64,000 bases of DNA from Burkholderiales bacterium (GTDB lineage: Bacteria > Pseudomonadota > Gammaproteobacteria > Burkholderiales > Burkholderiaceae_C). The stretch is from NCBI GenBank assembly GCA_016000195.1, contig JAECRO010000008.1, forward strand, positions 1 to 64,000, written 5' to 3'. Position 1 is the stretch's first letter, and every line of letters begins with the position of its first letter. This document shows, piece by piece, positions 40,079-50,239 of the stretch. A program made the position numbers and the translations under genes. Below the pieces are notes generated by a model. That model did not search any database. It saw nothing but the letters and a program-made list of their open reading frames with translations, and was not told the origin of the DNA.

Positions 40079-41956
40079 ATGAATCGTTATCCGGCCTGGA
40101 AGTACGCCCTTATCGTGGTCGTGCTGCTGATCGCAGCCCTGTACACGCTGCCCAATTTCTTTGGCGAAGCGCCTGCGGTGCAGATTTCCAGCAGCAAGTC
40201 CACCGTCAAGGTGGACACGACGACGCTCGCCAAAGTCGAGCAGGCGCTCAAAGACGCAAGCATCGCCGCCGATGCTGTCACGCTCGAAGCGGGCTCCATC
40301 AAGGCCCGCTTTGGCACTACCGATACCCAGCTCAAGGCCAAGGACGCCATCCAGAAGGCGCTGACGCCCGATGCTGCCGACCCGGCCTATGTGGTCGCGC
40401 TCAATCTGCTGTCGCGCTCGCCCGCCTGGCTGACCTCGCTGAATGCCAACCCGATGTACCTGGGGCTGGACCTGCGCGGCGGCGTGCATTTCATGCTGCA
40501 GGTGGACATGCAGGCCGCGCTGACCAAGCGCGCCGAATCGCTGGCCGGCGACATCCGCCTGTCGCTGCGCGAAAAGAACATCCGCCACGGCGGCATTGCC
40601 CGCAACGGCCAGGCCATCGAGATCCGGTTTGGTGATTCCGCCACTTTGACATCAGCCAAAAACCTGATCCAGGACCAGATCCCGGACCTTCAGATGGTCG
40701 AAGCGCCTGACGGCACCGACTACAAGCTGACCGCGACCATCAAGCTAGACGCCGCGCGCCGCATCCAGGACCAGGCGCTCAAGCAGAACATGGTGACGCT
40801 GCACAACCGGATCAACGAACTCGGCGTGGCCGAGCCGGTGATCCAGCAGCAGGGTGCTGACCGCATCGTGGTGCAGCTGCCCGGCGTGCAGGACACCGCC
40901 AAGGCCAAGGACATTCTGGGCCGCACCGCCACGCTGGAAATGCGCCTGGTCGAGGACAGCGCCGAAGCGCGGGCGGCCGAGAATGGCAGCGGCCCGGTGC
41001 CGTTTGGTGCCGAACGCTTCTTCGAGCGCAACGGCCAGGCGGTGATTGTCAAGAAGCAGGTCATTTTGACCGGCGAAAACCTGACCGACGCCCAGCCCGG
41101 TTTTGATTCCCAGAACCAGCAGCCCAAGGTCGATTTGACGGTCGATGCCAAGGGTGGCCGCATCATGCGCGACACCAGCCGCGAAAACATCAAGAAGCGC
41201 ATGGCGATTTTGCTGTTTGAAAAAGGCAAGGGCGAAGTGCTGACCGCGCCGGTCATCCAGGGCGAACTGGGCAACCGGTTCCAGATTTCCGGCTCGATGA
41301 GCGTGAATGAAGCCAGCGACCTGGCGCTGCTGCTGCGCGCCGGCTCCCTGGCCGCGCCCATGGACATCATTGAAGAGCGCACCATCGGCCCGACGCTGGG
41401 CGCCGAGAACATCACCAAGGGCTTTCACAGCGTGTCCTGGGGTTTTGCGGTGATCGTGGTCTTCATGGCAGCGTATTACATGCTGTTCGGCCTGTTCTCG
41501 GGTATTGCGCTGGCCGTCAACCTGCTGCTGCTGGTGGCCGTGCTGTCGATGCTGCAGGCCACCCTGACCCTGCCCGGCATGGCGGCGATGGCGCTGGCGC
41601 TCGGCATGGCGATTGACTCCAACGTGCTGATCAATGAGCGCATCCGTGAAGAACTGCGCAGCGGCGCCTCGCCGCAGGCGGCCATCCATGCCGGCTATGA
41701 GCGGGCCTGGGCGACGATTCTGGACTCGAACATCTCGACGCTGATCGCCGGCCTGGCCTTGCTGGCCTTTGGCTCGGGGCCGGTTCGCGGCTTTGCCGTG
41801 GTGCATTGCATCGGCATTCTGACCAGCATGTTCTCGGCAGTGTTTTTCTCGCGCGGCCTGGTCAACCTCTGGTATGGCCGGCAGAAAAAGCTCAAGACAG
41901 TGTCGATTGGCACGGTATGGCGTCCGCCCTCAGAGGGCGCGCTCGCCAGGTCATGA
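40079..41956 (+). CDS. secD: Protein translocase subunit SecD
   Basis: SecD uses the proton gradient to pull exported proteins across the membrane with SecF. The 625-residue chain has the first helix near the N terminus (YALIVVVLLIAALYTLPNFF), the D1 motif LGLDLRGGVHFMLQVD, a long periplasmic domain, and five C-terminal helices with GMAIDSNVLINERIREEL. AGGAAC lies 12 bases before the ATG. SecF follows 38 bases later. Confidence 0.97.
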   Translation: MNRYPAWKYALIVVVLLIAALYTLPNFFGEAPAVQISSSKSTVKVDTTTLAKVEQALKDASIAADAVTLEAGSIKARFGTTDTQLKAKDAIQKALTPDAADPAYVVALNLLSRSPAWLTSLNANPMYLGLDLRGGVHFMLQVDMQAALTKRAESLAGDIRLSLREKNIRHGGIARNGQAIEIRFGDSATLTSAKNLIQDQIPDLQMVEAPDGTDYKLTATIKLDAARRIQDQALKQNMVTLHNRINELGVAEPVIQQQGADRIVVQLPGVQDTAKAKDILGRTATLEMRLVEDSAEARAAENGSGPVPFGAERFFERNGQAVIVKKQVILTGENLTDAQPGFDSQNQQPKVDLTVDAKGGRIMRDTSRENIKKRMAILLFEKGKGEVLTAPVIQGELGNRFQISGSMSVNEASDLALLLRAGSLAAPMDIIEERTIGPTLGAENITKGFHSVSWGFAVIVVFMAAYYMLFGLFSGIALAVNLLLLVAVLSMLQATLTLPGMAAMALALGMAIDSNVLINERIREELRSGASPQAAIHAGYERAWATILDSNISTLIAGLALLAFGSGPVRGFAVVHCIGILTSMFSAVFFSRGLVNLWYGRQKKLKTVSIGTVWRPPSEGALARS

Positions 41957-41994
41957 CCGTTTCTTTTTCCTGAGCCGCATCCCAAGGACCCCAG

Positions 41995-42948
41995 ATGGAA
42001 TTTTTCAAAATCCGGCGCGACATTCCGTTCATGCGGCACGCGCTGATCTTCAACGTCATCAGTTTCGTCACCTTCGCGCTGGCGGTGTTTTTCCTGTTTT
42101 CACGCGGATTGCATCTGTCGGTCGAATTCACTGGCGGCACCCTGATGGAGGTGAATTACACCCAGGCCGCCGATGTGGGCAAGATCCGCGACACCGTGGC
42201 CAAGCTGGGCCTGAACGATGTCCAGGTGCAGAACTTCGGCACCTCGCGCGACGTGATGATTCGTTTGCCGGCGCAAAAGGGCGTCAGCACCGCGCAGCAG
42301 AGCGATACCGTGATGGCCGCGCTGAAAGCCGCCAGCCCTGACGTGACGCTGCGCCGCACCGAGTTTGTCGGCCCGCAGGTGGGCGAAGAACTGGCCCAGG
42401 ACGGCCTCAAGGCGCTGGCCATGGTGGTGTTCGGCATCATGGTCTACCTGGCGTTTCGTTTCGAGTGGAAATATGCAGTCGCCGCCATCATCGCCAATTT
42501 GCATGACGTGATCATCATTCTCGGATTTTTCGCCTTTTTCCAGTGGGAGTTTTCGCTGGCGGTGCTGGCTGCCGTGCTGGCGGTGCTGGGCTACTCGGTG
42601 AATGAATCGGTGGTGATTTTTGACCGTATCCGCGAGAACTTCCGCCGTTACCGCAAGATGAACACGGAGGAGATCATCAACAACGCGATCACTTCCACCA
42701 TCAGCCGCACCATCATCACCCATGGCTCCACCCAGATCATGGTGCTGTCGATGCTGCTGTTCGGCGGGCCGACGCTGTTTTACTTTGCGCTGGCACTGAC
42801 CATCGGCATTTTGTTCGGGATTTATTCCTCGGTTTTCGTGGCCGCTGCGATTGCAATGTGGCTGGGCATCAAGCGTGAAGACCTGATCAAGGGACCGGCG
42901 AAAAAAGACGAAGATCCCAACGATCCGAACGCAGGCGCCACGGTGTAA
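41995..42948 (+). CDS. secF: Protein translocase subunit SecF
   Basis: This 317-residue protein has an N-terminal helix, the periplasmic P1 loop with GLHLSVEFTGGTLMEVNY (the FTGG motif) and five further helices including GYSVNESVVIFDRIRENFRR and ITSTISRTIITHGSTQIMVL. It is translated after secD and forms a complex with it. Confidence 0.97.
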   Translation: MEFFKIRRDIPFMRHALIFNVISFVTFALAVFFLFSRGLHLSVEFTGGTLMEVNYTQAADVGKIRDTVAKLGLNDVQVQNFGTSRDVMIRLPAQKGVSTAQQSDTVMAALKAASPDVTLRRTEFVGPQVGEELAQDGLKALAMVVFGIMVYLAFRFEWKYAVAAIIANLHDVIIILGFFAFFQWEFSLAVLAAVLAVLGYSVNESVVIFDRIRENFRRYRKMNTEEIINNAITSTISRTIITHGSTQIMVLSMLLFGGPTLFYFALALTIGILFGIYSSVFVAAAIAMWLGIKREDLIKGPAKKDEDPNDPNAGATV

Positions 42949-42965
42949 TTCTTAACCAGTCGTTC

Positions 42966-45377
42966 ATGGTGGCCGTGCCTTCTCCTAATTCCAAGCACAG
43001 TCTTCTTGCCGGGCAGGCCCGCGCCCTGTTTACCGAGCGTGCGGTCCGCATCTTGCCTGGACTGGCCAAAACCATCGGCGACACCCTGGCTGAACTGGCT
43101 GCACGGCCAGGCAATGCCCGTGAAATGCAGGATATGCGTGACGCCCTGCTGGCCTACCAGAAAAGCAGTTCAGTCTGGGTTCAGGGAACGCTCAAGGCCT
43201 GGACCCGGGCAGCGCCGCCGCCTGCTGCGTCTGCAGCATCCGCCTTGTCAGAGCTTGGCAAAATGGAACTGGTCGGCAACGAGGCGGTGGAAAACAGGAT
43301 TCTTGCCTCGCGGCTGGCGCTGCGCCTGCTCGATTTTGCGAGCTGGGAACTCAATGACCTGCGCCTGCGTATCCAGAGCCTGGAAGGCCTGTCCGAATTG
43401 AGCCGGCAGGACATCTTCCGGCCTGAAGTGCTTGCGCAAGGCCTGATCGAGCAGTGGACGCTGGCTCCCCTGCCGCAGTCGGTGTGGCTGCTGGTTCAGG
43501 ATGTTGTCCAGAAAAGCATGGCCGTGCAGATGCTGGAGATTTATCACGCAACCAACGAGTTCCTGATCAGGCGCGGCGTGATGGCGGAAATCGACCTGCG
43601 GCCTTTGGTCAGGCGAACCCCTTCTGCCGTGACGGGCAATGGGCCATCAAGCCTGAACGGTGCCGCCGAAGAACCGGCGCCAAAAACGTCTGCGGATAGC
43701 GGCATGGCGGGCGGTCCTGATAGCCTGAGGCGAAATCTGCAAACGGCTGAAGGCGGCGCGGCCATCAACCTGCCCTCGGCTGCGGAACCAGGCGCTGGCC
43801 CGCAGCAGGCGCGCGCTTGGTGGTCGGGCAACGCGGTTCAGGACGAAACACGCCTGCCGGCCGCGACCACGCCGCTGGAACGCGTGCGGATGCGGGCTCA
43901 GGGCGTGATGGGGCGTCTCAAGCAGTTGCTGACCAGTCGTGTGGAAGGTTTTGACGCGGCCCGGGTCCAGCAGGCATCGCCCCAGCTGGAGCAGGCCCTT
44001 AACCGCTTGCAGCAGCGGACCCAGGAAACCAGTTCAGACCCTTCCGTTCCGGCCGGGGAGTTTGACCTGGCACATGCTCAAACCCAGGTTGACCAGGCCC
44101 TTCAGGGGCTGCGCCAGCGCACCAGTGCGCTCAAGCAGGCCGCTTCCACGTCCACTGAAAAAGCCACCATCGAAATCGTCGCCCTGATGTTCCAGAGCAT
44201 CCTGGCCGAAGACCGGATTCCGCCCCAGATACGTGTCTGGTTTGCGCGGCTGCAGATGCCGGTTCTGCGGGTTGCCATTGCCGAGCCGGAGTTTTTCGGC
44301 TCCCAGCAGCACCCGGCGCGCCAGCTGATTGACCGCATGGGCTCGTGCGCGCTGGGTTTTGACGTGACGGTGGCGGGCAATGTCCTGGAGTCTGAAATCA
44401 GGCGCGTGGTGCAGGTGATCGAGCAGTATCCAGAAACCGGGCGCCGGGTGTTCCAGCTGGTCTATGAAGAGTTTGACAAGTTCCTGTCGCGTTTTTTTGC
44501 CGAGCAGGGCAGCGTGGCACGGGCGGTCAGCCTGGCCCAGCAGCTTGAGCAAAAGGAAACCATGATCGTCCAGTACACCATCGAGATGCGGACCATGCTC
44601 AATGACATGCCGGTACGCGACGAGATACGGGGGTTTTTGTTCAGGATATGGGCCGAGGTGCTGGCCCTTGCCGCGATGAAGAATGGTCCGCAGCATGCGC
44701 AGACCCTGCTGCTCAAGCAGGCTGCGGCCGATCTGGTCTGGGCTGCCAGCGCCAAGCCTAACCGCAGCGACCGGACCCGTGTCATTGCCGCACTTCCCAG
44801 GCAACTCCAGCTGCTTCGGCAGGGCATGACGCTGCTGGGGCTGGACCTGCCGGCGCAGGACGTTCAGCTGAAAATCATCAGCGACACGCTGGTCGATGCC
44901 TTCATGTCAAAAACCGATGTGATTCCCCTTGAAAAGATCGAGGCCATGGCCAGGCGGCTGACCAATCTCGAAGACTATTTGTCGGAACAGGATGTGGGCG
45001 ACTTTCCGCTGGATGCCGACAGCCTGGTCACGATGATCGGGATTGATGCGGCCAGTATCGAAGTGATTGGTGATGGCGGCAGCCAGCCGACAGAAGCCAT
45101 GCGCGCCTGGGCCAGGGAATTGCAGCCCGGCAGCTGGTTCAACCTGGACCACAACGGAAAAGTCAGCCATGTGCAGTTTGCGTGGTGCAGTGAGCGCAAG
45201 CAGCTGCACCTGTTTGCCGCCGCCGATGGCCGCAGCTTCCTGATCCAGATGCGCCGGCTGGCGGCTTACCTGCAGGCTGGGCTGCTGGTGCCGACTGAAG
45301 CGGAAACGCTGACGGTGCGCGCCACCCGGGATGCGCTGGCCAAGATTGATGCCAATCCAGAGCGATTGCTCAGCTAG
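42966..45377 (+). CDS. DUF1631 family protein
   Basis: This 803-residue soluble protein belongs to the DUF1631 family, restricted largely to beta- and gammaproteobacteria. Most of the chain is helical with no transmembrane segment. Conserved pieces are QTLLLKQAAADLVWAASAKP and the C-terminal LQPGSWFNLDHNGKVSHVQF, DGRSFLIQMRRLAAYLQAGL. The C-terminal end has the look of a PilZ-like beta barrel, which would bind c-di-GMP, but the RxxxR motif is not clear. It follows secF by 17 bases. Function not established; I see no ribosome-binding site near ATG 42966. Confidence 0.85.
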   Translation: MVAVPSPNSKHSLLAGQARALFTERAVRILPGLAKTIGDTLAELAARPGNAREMQDMRDALLAYQKSSSVWVQGTLKAWTRAAPPPAASAASALSELGKMELVGNEAVENRILASRLALRLLDFASWELNDLRLRIQSLEGLSELSRQDIFRPEVLAQGLIEQWTLAPLPQSVWLLVQDVVQKSMAVQMLEIYHATNEFLIRRGVMAEIDLRPLVRRTPSAVTGNGPSSLNGAAEEPAPKTSADSGMAGGPDSLRRNLQTAEGGAAINLPSAAEPGAGPQQARAWWSGNAVQDETRLPAATTPLERVRMRAQGVMGRLKQLLTSRVEGFDAARVQQASPQLEQALNRLQQRTQETSSDPSVPAGEFDLAHAQTQVDQALQGLRQRTSALKQAASTSTEKATIEIVALMFQSILAEDRIPPQIRVWFARLQMPVLRVAIAEPEFFGSQQHPARQLIDRMGSCALGFDVTVAGNVLESEIRRVVQVIEQYPETGRRVFQLVYEEFDKFLSRFFAEQGSVARAVSLAQQLEQKETMIVQYTIEMRTMLNDMPVRDEIRGFLFRIWAEVLALAAMKNGPQHAQTLLLKQAAADLVWAASAKPNRSDRTRVIAALPRQLQLLRQGMTLLGLDLPAQDVQLKIISDTLVDAFMSKTDVIPLEKIEAMARRLTNLEDYLSEQDVGDFPLDADSLVTMIGIDAASIEVIGDGGSQPTEAMRAWARELQPGSWFNLDHNGKVSHVQFAWCSERKQLHLFAAADGRSFLIQMRRLAAYLQAGLLVPTEAETLTVRATRDALAKIDANPERLLS

Positions 45378-45451
45378 GTGTTGAAGCCGAAGCACGCGGT
45401 CTGCGGCTCAGGGCGTAAAAAGGCCGGCAATGCGGGCCTGAACGCAGGCGG

Positions 45452-45976
45452 TCAATGGGCCAGACGGCCTTCGCTGTCGTCACACAACTCGTCGAGCACC
45501 AGTGCGTCGGGCTCTTCGCCAAAGCTCCAGTAGACCATGAGCACGATGATTTTCAGGTCGTCCAGCGAAACCGGATCGCCGGGCGCGGCCATTGCGCGGT
45601 CCAGCACGATTTCGCGCATGTAGGGCGGCAGCACGCCGGAGGCTTCAAGAAAGCACACAAATCCCAGGCTTTGCGCGCCCAGATGTTCCTGTTCGGCCAC
45701 GGAATAAATGCGCAGGCTGCTGGCTGACTGCGCCTGCATGCGGGGATGCGCGCTGGCAAAGTCCGCCGAATCGCAGGAACTGGTGCTGGACGCTTCCGGC
45801 AGGCTGATCTGCGTGCCTTTGGCTGCTATGTTCAGGCCGTCCAGCCATATCAGTGCCTGCTGAATTTCCTCTGCTTCAAATCCTGCTGCGATGAGTTTGC
45901 GCCCCAGCCTGTCAAATTCAGGACAGGCAGCGCCTTGCCAGTAATTTTCGTAAACATAGACCAGAACTTCAAACAT
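45452..45976 (-). CDS. smg: Smg/DUF494 family protein
   Basis: This 174-residue protein starts MFEVLVYVYENYWQGAACPE, diagnostic of the Smg family, and ends with the helical DDLKIIVLMVYWSFGEEPDA. The gene is classically next to dprA/smf and def-fmt, as here (dprA is 24 bases upstream on the same strand). The family role is unknown. The middle (SSTSSCDSADFASAHPRMQA) is low in complexity. Confidence 0.92.
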   Translation of the reverse strand: MFEVLVYVYENYWQGAACPEFDRLGRKLIAAGFEAEEIQQALIWLDGLNIAAKGTQISLPEASSTSSCDSADFASAHPRMQAQSASSLRIYSVAEQEHLGAQSLGFVCFLEASGVLPPYMREIVLDRAMAAPGDPVSLDDLKIIVLMVYWSFGEEPDALVLDELCDDSEGRLAH

Positions 45977-46000
45977 GCATTCAATATAACGCAGATAAGG

Positions 46001-47152
46001 TCAGCCCGCCGCTATCCGCTGAAACAGTCCGCCGGGCAGGCGCGCGACCTGCCCGTCGAGTTCCAGCTCCAGCAGTTGCGCCTGCAGCTGCGCGGTATCC
46101 AGGCCGGTGCGCGCCTGCAGGGCGTCCAGGCTGACGGCATCAAATCCCAGTGCCGCCAGCAGCGGGTCTTCACTGGCGGGCACTGGCGCATCACCCTCGA
46201 TGTCTTCTGGAGGCGCCGGCAAGGCATCGGGCGTCGCGGCTGAACCGGCGGGCGCCAGCCGGAGCTCTTCCAGTACATCCTGCGCCACTTCCACCAGCTT
46301 GGCGCCCTGCTTGATGAGGGCATGGCAGCCGCGCGACTGGGGCGAATGGATCGAGCCGGGAATGGCGAAGACTTCCTTGCCCTGCTCGGCCGCCAGCCGG
46401 GCGGTAATCAGCGAGCCCGACTGCAGCGCCGCCTCGACCACCAGCGTGCCCCGGCTCAAGCCTGAAATGATGCGGTTGCGCTTGGGAAAGTTGGCGGTCA
46501 GGGGCGGCGTTCCGAGGGGGAATTCGCTGATGATCATGCCTTGGCGCGCAATACGGTGCGCCAGGGACAGGTGTTTTTTGGGATAGACCCGGTCCAGTCC
46601 CGTGCCGACCACCGCAATCGTCTCGCCGCCGCCCAGCATCGCGCCATCATGGGCCGCGCCGTCAATGCCCAGCGCCAGTCCCGACACCACGCAGATGCCC
46701 GCGCTGCCAAACGCCCTGGCAAACTGCCGGGCATTGCTCTCGCCCTGCGGCGTCGGGTTGCGGCTGCCGACGATGGCCAGGCTGTTTGCTATGGATTTGG
46801 TAGCTAGGTCTGCATGACTGGCAAGCGTACCCAGCATATAAAGCATCAAAGGCGGGTCTTCGATGTCGAGCAGGACCGACGGATAGGCCGGATCGCCGAG
46901 CACGGCGATACGCCGGTCGTTTCCTGCCTGCAGCCAGTCCAGCGTAGTCTGCAATTGGGCCGCCAGGCTGGGCGGCTCGCTGCGCAGGGTGCTGGCCAGC
47001 TTGTCGGAGCCGAGCTTTTGCAGGGTCGCGCTGCTTTGTTCAAAGATGGCCTGCGCCGACCCGAAGGCCGCCAGCAGCTTGCGCGCCGTGGTGTTGCCCA
47101 CGCCGGGCGTGAGCGTCAGCCGCAGCCAGGCTTGAAGTTCTTGTGAGTCCAT
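46001..47152 (-). CDS. dprA: DNA-processing protein DprA (Smf)
   Basis: DprA loads RecA on incoming single-stranded DNA during transformation. The 383-residue chain has an N-terminal SAM-like helical part, then the Rossmann domain with AIVGSRNPTPQGESNARQFA, VSGLALGIDGAAHDGAM, VVGTGLDRVYPKKHLSLAHR and FPKRNRIISGLSRGTLVVEA, and a C-terminal winged-helix part. The segment before GSRNP (GTLASHADLATKSIANSLAI) coincides with a diverged family A repeat at 46787-46855. Together with type IV pilin it suggests natural competence. Confidence 0.95.
   Translation of the reverse strand: MDSQELQAWLRLTLTPGVGNTTARKLLAAFGSAQAIFEQSSATLQKLGSDKLASTLRSEPPSLAAQLQTTLDWLQAGNDRRIAVLGDPAYPSVLLDIEDPPLMLYMLGTLASHADLATKSIANSLAIVGSRNPTPQGESNARQFARAFGSAGICVVSGLALGIDGAAHDGAMLGGGETIAVVGTGLDRVYPKKHLSLAHRIARQGMIISEFPLGTPPLTANFPKRNRIISGLSRGTLVVEAALQSGSLITARLAAEQGKEVFAIPGSIHSPQSRGCHALIKQGAKLVEVAQDVLEELRLAPAGSAATPDALPAPPEDIEGDAPVPASEDPLLAALGFDAVSLDALQARTGLDTAQLQAQLLELELDGQVARLPGGLFQRIAAG
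46787..46855. repeat. Diverged family A repeat inside dprA
   Basis: TTTGCTATGGATTTGGTAGC, then TAGGTCTGCATGACTGGCAA and GCGTACCCAGCATATAAAGC. The GCTATxGATTTxxTAGCT core is kept but the GCGC part has changed. Confidence 0.6.
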
Positions 47153-47243
47153 AAGATGAAAATTCAGCCGGATGCCGGACGGGCCGGCGCTCAGGCAGGC
47201 ATGGCCAGCGCCATCGAAACCCAGGCGCCAGCCCCTGAAAACC

Positions 47244-48479
47244 TCAGTTCGGGTTGGTGAAGTGGTCGCCGATCTTGACGCCGTCGGTGACTTGCATCAC
47301 CAGCGCATACGACAGGCGGTCAAAGGTGCGAAACACCATCAGCAGGCCGTTGCGCTCGTTGGGCAGCTTGATGTCCGGCCGGGCGCTGTCGGTCTTGTCC
47401 GTCAGGCGCTCGCCGTCCTTCAGGATGGCCATGACATGGCCGCGCTCCAGTCCGTCGCGAGCCCCACGGTTGATCACCACGATCTGGTTTTCAGAAGCCC
47501 AGGCCACCGCATTGCCATACACCGAGACGATCTGCCCCGTGATGGGAGACGAAGGCGCGCGCGGGACATAGTTGCGCAACTCGCGCGGCGGCTCGGGAAT
47601 CAGCCGGTCGCCGACCCGCATTTCTTCCTTGGCGGCCACGATGTCGATGGTGGCCGGCACGATGTCGATCTGCGGTTTTCCGTCCTTGTCGGTGCTCTGG
47701 GCCGTGGACTCGCTGCGCACCAGTTCGGCCTTGCCGACATATTGCGCTTCATAACCCAGGATTTCCTGGGTGGTCGGGTCCTTGAGCGGCGTGGCATTGC
47801 GAAACACCCGGTAATTCAGCGGCTCGCCTTTGGCGTCGCTCAGCGGCTGGCCAGGGCCATCATCGCCGCCGCCAGCATAGGCGCCCAGCGCATAGGCGCG
47901 GTCGCCATGGCTGAGCAGCACCCGGCCTTCCTGGGTGGCCACGATGCGCGGAGCCCGTGAAAAGGTCAGTTCATCGACGATCAGCGGCTCGGCCAGGAAG
48001 GGCTCGATGGCCTGGGGCGCCAGCGTGGGAATCGACGCATCGGCCAGCGACTCGTAGCGGGTGCGCGGCGACACCCGGACGGTGTTCGCGGGCGCGCCGC
48101 CCGCGTCGCCTGCCCGGCGGCTTGTGCGCAGCGTTGCCCGGCCATTGTTTTTGTCAAGGTAGAGCTGCTGGCCGGGATAGATGCGGTGCGGATTGCGGAT
48201 GTCCTCCAGGTTCATGCCCCACAGCTCGGGCCAGCGCCACGGACCCTTGAGGAACATGCCCGAAATGGCCCACAGCGTGTCGCCCGGCCTGACGGTGTAG
48301 CTGTCAGGCGCATTGGGCGCCAGGTCGGCCAGCGGGACACCGGTCCGGGCCACCTGGGCGGCCGTGGCCTGCTGGCCTGGCGTGACCGGGAGGTTTTGCG
48401 CCTGCACGCCGGCTGAAGTGATCAGCAAGGTGGCAGCGGCTATTGAAATATGACTGAAACGAGCAAAAATAGTAGGCAT
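47244..48479 (-). CDS. LysM-domain envelope protein
   Basis: This 411-residue protein has a signal peptide (ISIAAATLLITSAGVQAQ) and a LysM peptidoglycan-binding domain (SYTVRPGDTLWAISGMFLKG, LEDIRNPHRIYPGQQLYLDK). The remaining 280 residues form a conserved C-terminal region of unknown role with ITGQIVSVYGNAVAWASENQ and INRGARDGLERGHVMAI, which repeats a beta-motif. The track start at 48695 runs through the def leader; ATG 48479 gives a proper signal peptide. It sits between dprA and the divergent def gene, a usual arrangement. Confidence 0.9.
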   Translation of the reverse strand: MPTIFARFSHISIAAATLLITSAGVQAQNLPVTPGQQATAAQVARTGVPLADLAPNAPDSYTVRPGDTLWAISGMFLKGPWRWPELWGMNLEDIRNPHRIYPGQQLYLDKNNGRATLRTSRRAGDAGGAPANTVRVSPRTRYESLADASIPTLAPQAIEPFLAEPLIVDELTFSRAPRIVATQEGRVLLSHGDRAYALGAYAGGGDDGPGQPLSDAKGEPLNYRVFRNATPLKDPTTQEILGYEAQYVGKAELVRSESTAQSTDKDGKPQIDIVPATIDIVAAKEEMRVGDRLIPEPPRELRNYVPRAPSSPITGQIVSVYGNAVAWASENQIVVINRGARDGLERGHVMAILKDGERLTDKTDSARPDIKLPNERNGLLMVFRTFDRLSYALVMQVTDGVKIGDHFTNPN

Positions 48480-48678
48480 CTTGAAGCTTGTTTGGGACCG
48501 GTTACGCTTACTTCCTGGTACAGAGAAGCGTATTTTGTAGTGTTTGTATCTGAAGAAATTTTCAGCGATTCTGTACCCAAGCCCTTGATTAAGCAATGAT
48601 TGGGCGATTCTGAGAGGATTGCAGCCTTTAAAAATCGGGAAAAGTGGCGAAAATAGCGACTTCCCCCTCACTCCTGCC

Positions 48679-49200
48679 ATGACTCCACTCACCATTCTCC
48701 GTTACCCCGACCCGCGTTTGCATACCGTGGCCAAGCCCGTCGCCACGGTCGATGCGCGCCTGCGCCAGCTGGCGGACGCCATGTTCCAGACCATGTATGA
48801 AGCCGAAGGCATCGGCCTGGCCGCCACGCAGGTCGATGTGCATGAGCGGCTGGTGGTGATTGACGTGAGCGAGGGCCGCAACCAGCCGCTGGTGCTGATC
48901 AACCCTGAAATCGTCTGGGCCAGCACCGAGACGCGCATCGGCGACGAGGGTTGCCTGTCGGTGCCCGGCATTTACGACGGCGTGGAGCGCGCGCTGGCGG
49001 TGAAGGTGGAGGCGCTGGACCTGGACGGCCAGAAGCAAATTCACGAGGCCGAAGGCATGCTGGCGGTCTGCATCCAGCACGAAATGGATCACCTGATCGG
49101 CAAGGTGTTCGTCGAATACCTGTCGCCCCTCAAGCGCAACCGCATCAGGACCAGGATGCTCAAGCAGAAGAAAGACGAAGAACGCGAGGCCGTGCGCTGA
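48679..49200 (+). CDS. def: Peptide deformylase
   Basis: Removes the N-terminal formyl group from new proteins with Fe2+/Zn2+. The three family motifs are present: [21 protein letters not shown] (metal Cys) and QHEMDHLIG (metal histidines). ATG 48679 gives 173 residues, the normal length; the track start adds 20 codons without support. It begins the def-fmt-azlC-azlD run. Confidence 0.97.
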   Translation: MTPLTILRYPDPRLHTVAKPVATVDARLRQLADAMFQTMYEAEGIGLAATQVDVHERLVVIDVSEGRNQPLVLINPEIVWASTETRIGDEGCLSVPGIYDGVERALAVKVEALDLDGQKQIHEAEGMLAVCIQHEMDHLIGKVFVEYLSPLKRNRIRTRMLKQKKDEEREAVR

Positions 49201-49267
49201 GTTGACGCCAAAGGGTTTTGGCCGGATCGGTGCCGGACGGCGAGGCGACTCTCTAGAATAACGCCCC

Positions 49268-50239
49268 ATGCGCGTTATTTTTGCCGGTACTCCTGACTTT
49301 GCCCGTGTGGCGCTTGCCCGGCTGCACGGCGCCGGTTTTGAAATCCCCCTGGTGCTGAGCCAGCCCGACCGCCCCGCCGGCCGGGGCATGAAGCTGCAGG
49401 CCTCCGCCGTCAAGCAGTGGGCCGAGAGCCACGGCATCCCGGTCGTCCAGCCCAGGAGCCTGCGGCTGGACGGCAAATACCCCGACGATGCCGCTGCCGC
49501 CCGCGCCGCCATCGAGGCCGCGCAGGCCGATGTGATGGTGGTCGCCGCCTACGGGCTGATCCTGCCGCAGTGGGTGCTCGACATGCCCCGGCTGGGGTGT
49601 CTGAATATTCACGCTTCGCTGTTGCCGCGCTGGCGCGGCGCGGCGCCGATTCACCGCGCCATCCAGGCCGGCGACCCGGAAACCGGCGTCACCATCATGC
49701 AGATGGATGCGGGACTGGACACCGGCGACATGCTGCGGGTCGAAAAAGTCGCCATTCAAGCCACCGACACCACCGCCACGCTGCACGACAAGCTGGCCGC
49801 GCTGGGCGGGCAAATGATCGTGCAGGCGCTCAGGCTGGCGGCCGCTGGCGGGCTGCATCCGGTCAGGCAAGCCGACGAGGGCGTGAGCTATGCGCACAAG
49901 ATCGAAAAAACCGAAGCCGCGGTGGACTGGACGCAGCCGGTCGCCGTGGTTGACCGGCACATTCGCGCCATGACGCCTTTTCCGGGCGCCAGCGCGCAGA
50001 TCGGCCCGGATGTACTGAAACTCTGGCACTCTGAAATTGATAGCTGCTTGCGCCCGCCGGATATGCGCTACGGCATGATTTTGTCTGCAAATGCTGACGG
50101 CGTGCGGGTGGCGTGCGGCGATGGCGTGCTGAACGTCACCGAACTGCAGCGCGCCGGCGGCAAGCGCTTGAGCGCCGCCGACTTCCTGCGCGGCTTTGAC
50201 CTGCAGGCCGGCCAATCCTTCGAGCTGCTCCGTCCGTGA
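49268..50239 (+). CDS. fmt: Methionyl-tRNA formyltransferase
   Basis: Formylates initiator Met-tRNA with 10-formyl-THF. The 323-residue chain has [20 protein letters not shown], the catalytic [20 protein letters not shown], and [19 protein letters not shown]. The C-terminal domain contains [20 protein letters not shown], where a family A repeat copy (50034-50094) is read in frame; this region is variable in the family. The stop overlaps azlC by four bases. Confidence 0.96.
   Translation: MRVIFAGTPDFARVALARLHGAGFEIPLVLSQPDRPAGRGMKLQASAVKQWAESHGIPVVQPRSLRLDGKYPDDAAAARAAIEAAQADVMVVAAYGLILPQWVLDMPRLGCLNIHASLLPRWRGAAPIHRAIQAGDPETGVTIMQMDAGLDTGDMLRVEKVAIQATDTTATLHDKLAALGGQMIVQALRLAAAGGLHPVRQADEGVSYAHKIEKTEAAVDWTQPVAVVDRHIRAMTPFPGASAQIGPDVLKLWHSEIDSCLRPPDMRYGMILSANADGVRVACGDGVLNVTELQRAGGKRLSAADFLRGFDLQAGQSFELLRP
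50034..50094. repeat. Dispersed repeat family A inside fmt
   Basis: AAATTGATAGCTGCTTGCGC, then CCGCCGGATATGCGCTACGG and CATGATTTTGT. The GATAGCTGCTTGCGC core is the same as in the intergenic copy at 52899. It is in frame with fmt and carries no stop codon. Confidence 0.8.
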